64,000 nucleotides of DNA from Bagarius yarrelli. Lineage: Eukaryota; Chordata; Actinopteri; Siluriformes; Sisoridae. A program made the translations under genes and the position numbers. The stretch spans positions 1,755,265-1,819,264 of the forward strand of contig VCAZ01000027.1 of NCBI GenBank assembly GCA_005784505.1, in the 5' to 3' direction. Below the pieces are notes generated by a model. It did no database searches. It was given only the letters and a program-made list of their open reading frames with translations, and was not told the origin of the DNA. Shown here in pieces: positions 62,389 through 64,000 of this stretch (position 1 is its first letter; every line of letters starts with the position of its first letter).

Positions 62389-62545
62389 AACACTCATATC
62401 AACCGAACTTTAGTATTTTTGCTTTCTGCTCTGATCATTTGCTACTCTGGCCTTTAACGTCTTCTGCTTTTGACTATGTTTTTTAACCTATTTTTTACAC
62501 GCTTTTACTAAAACATGAATAAACATTAAATATAGATTTGATTAT
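62389..62545 (+). other. atp1a1: 3' untranslated region of atp1a1
   Basis: A polyadenylation signal aataaa at 62518-62523, about 130 nt after the stop, gives a short 3' UTR. Confidence 0.7.
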
Positions 62546-64000
62546 TTTAAAGTACTTAGCAGTCTCGCTGTTTATTTTATATCCCAGGGTACATTCTATA
62601 TGTCTTTTAGCGTTTGAATTTAAAAGGAAGTTGTGGCCTGGTTACCAACAAGCACCTCTAAAGTATTTCATTTGTAGTGAGGAAGGATTTTGTGGGAACC
62701 AGGGTTAGTCTGCACTGGATGTGTTTCAAAGCTCCATGACAACATGGGCCCTTTTATCTGCATTGTTCATTCAGCTATTCATTTATTTAGAACTCATTAA
62801 TGTGCGAGGGGCTATTTAAATGCAAGACCACTGTGCTATTTTTTGAAGAGACAGTACACAAAAGACAATCTGTGATGACTGGTATTTAAATAGCAAATAC
62901 ACATTATTTATAAAAAAAAAAAAAAAAGGAAATTTATGGCTTTATATACGAAATCTATTTCTCTTAACTTAGCTCAACTGAGACCATCTTTAACTTACCA
63001 CCCACCATCAGACTCTGCCAGAATTCCCCATGCTTCATTAGAATGATTTAATGAGCAGAGAAGAGTGTCATTAAAATTTGTTAAGCTTTGGGCTTTGATT
63101 AATTGTTTATGTTTCTATGGAATGACTCAACAAAATATTGCACAATCAGGATGCCATTTTAATATGTGCTTGTATTTGGTTTTTACTTTTAAAATAACCA
63201 TTAAATTATGTACTTGTTTCTACCAATGTGTGAGCCAAGACACGTTAACAGAGCCTCCAGCTCAAACGTTTCCTCCTTTCTGGGTTTTTAATTTCTTTGA
63301 ATAGAGGCCGTAACTTGGCAAGAGCAGCTTTTGTCCAGTTGAGGGAAAATGGGGCACTTGTTGGACTGAAAAGAGAAAATTTAGCTGTGGGGCTCAGCAT
63401 GTGATGCCATGGATGAACTTATAACTTATAAATATGTAATGAAAGATTCTTCGTGCACCAGTGTATTCGAATAGCCCCGAACAGTATTTGGGCACTGAGT
63501 TAGCTGTGCATAAAAAGATCATACAACCTTTTTAATAAAATTTATTTCATTTGTTTGTTTGCAAACATTTTTAGGGGCATGTTGAAATCAATGTATTATC
63601 AGAGATTCATAAAAAATTCATAATTATAAATTATATCCAGCTAGTGCTGCCAATTGCTTTTGAAGTATGACACCTGCTGACTTTATTCCTACAGCTTTGT
63701 AAAACTTGTTTGTTGCCTACCTGCAAAATTTAGTAGGTTACAAAATTACTGGCTGACTGGCGGTAAGTTCAAGCTGTTCGACGAAACGGTGATTGTCCAG
63801 CCATAAATGATTAAATTGATAATTAGCTTTGCATTTTAGAACAAGCACCAGGCTTATCATCTGCCACTTAAAAATAGTTCCGATCCCAAATTACAAAATA
63901 CACTTTGATTATGATAATTTAGGTTTATTCAGAAAAGCAACAAAATAAATACTGTTTTTCTATAAACTTTGACTTCAGAAACGCCTGCACGTACAGACGG
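62546..64000. other. Intergenic, no gene seen, partly enhancer-like
   Basis: No coding structure. Blocks at about 62630-62830 and 62995-63130 (with attagaatgatttaatgagc and ttgattaattgtttatgttt) look non-repetitive and motif-rich, as conserved elements often do. Poly-A at 62912-62927. No second atp1a1 copy begins before the window ends. Confidence 0.35.

Overview
The window reads as nuclear DNA of a teleost fish. The genes are vertebrate and intron-rich with short introns, the DNA is AT-rich, and the repeats are typical of fish: tRNA-derived SINEs, Tc1/mariner relics, DIRS-type retroelement fragments and many microsatellites. The repeat mix fits an otophysan (catfish or characin-like fish), but this cannot be settled from the sequence.

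Layout. From 1 to 17.7 kb there is no convincing gene. This part holds two DIRS-type fragments, several SINEs, a 35-bp minisatellite, a Tc1 relic and a stretch at 13.1-14.6 kb that looks like conserved regulatory DNA. From 17.8 to 25.7 kb lies a compact paralogue of SON (+) that stops before the G-patch and double-stranded-RNA-binding domains. From 27.2 to 34.4 kb lies rcan1 (+), with two alternative first exons and two promoters. kcne1 (+, 36.2 kb) is a single coding exon and converges on dnajc28 (-, 36.8-37.9 kb). mab21l3 (+) runs from 41.5 to 44.6 kb. A repeat-rich gap follows, then a complete atp1a1 (+, 55.5-62.4 kb; 22 coding exons, 1,023 residues). The last 1.5 kb shows no gene.

Order and function. 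In human, SON, RCAN1, KCNE1 and DNAJC28 all lie in 21q22.1, and MAB21L3 and ATP1A1 are neighbours in 1p13, so the window joins two human blocks near 40-41 kb. The genes are not an operon and have separate jobs: splicing and nuclear-speckle function (son-like), calcineurin feedback (rcan1), a potassium-channel beta subunit (kcne1), a J-domain protein (dnajc28), a Mab-21 family protein (mab21l3) and the sodium pump (atp1a1).

Main points of interest: a 66-bp perfectly paired inverted repeat in an rcan1 intron; the truncated SON paralogue; two apparent one-base deletions in short homopolymers that break the son-like and dnajc28 frames; an NFAT/AP-1-like cluster in front of the short rcan1 isoform; and a possible extra 24-codon exon in mab21l3. 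I found no evidence of a wholly new multi-gene system.
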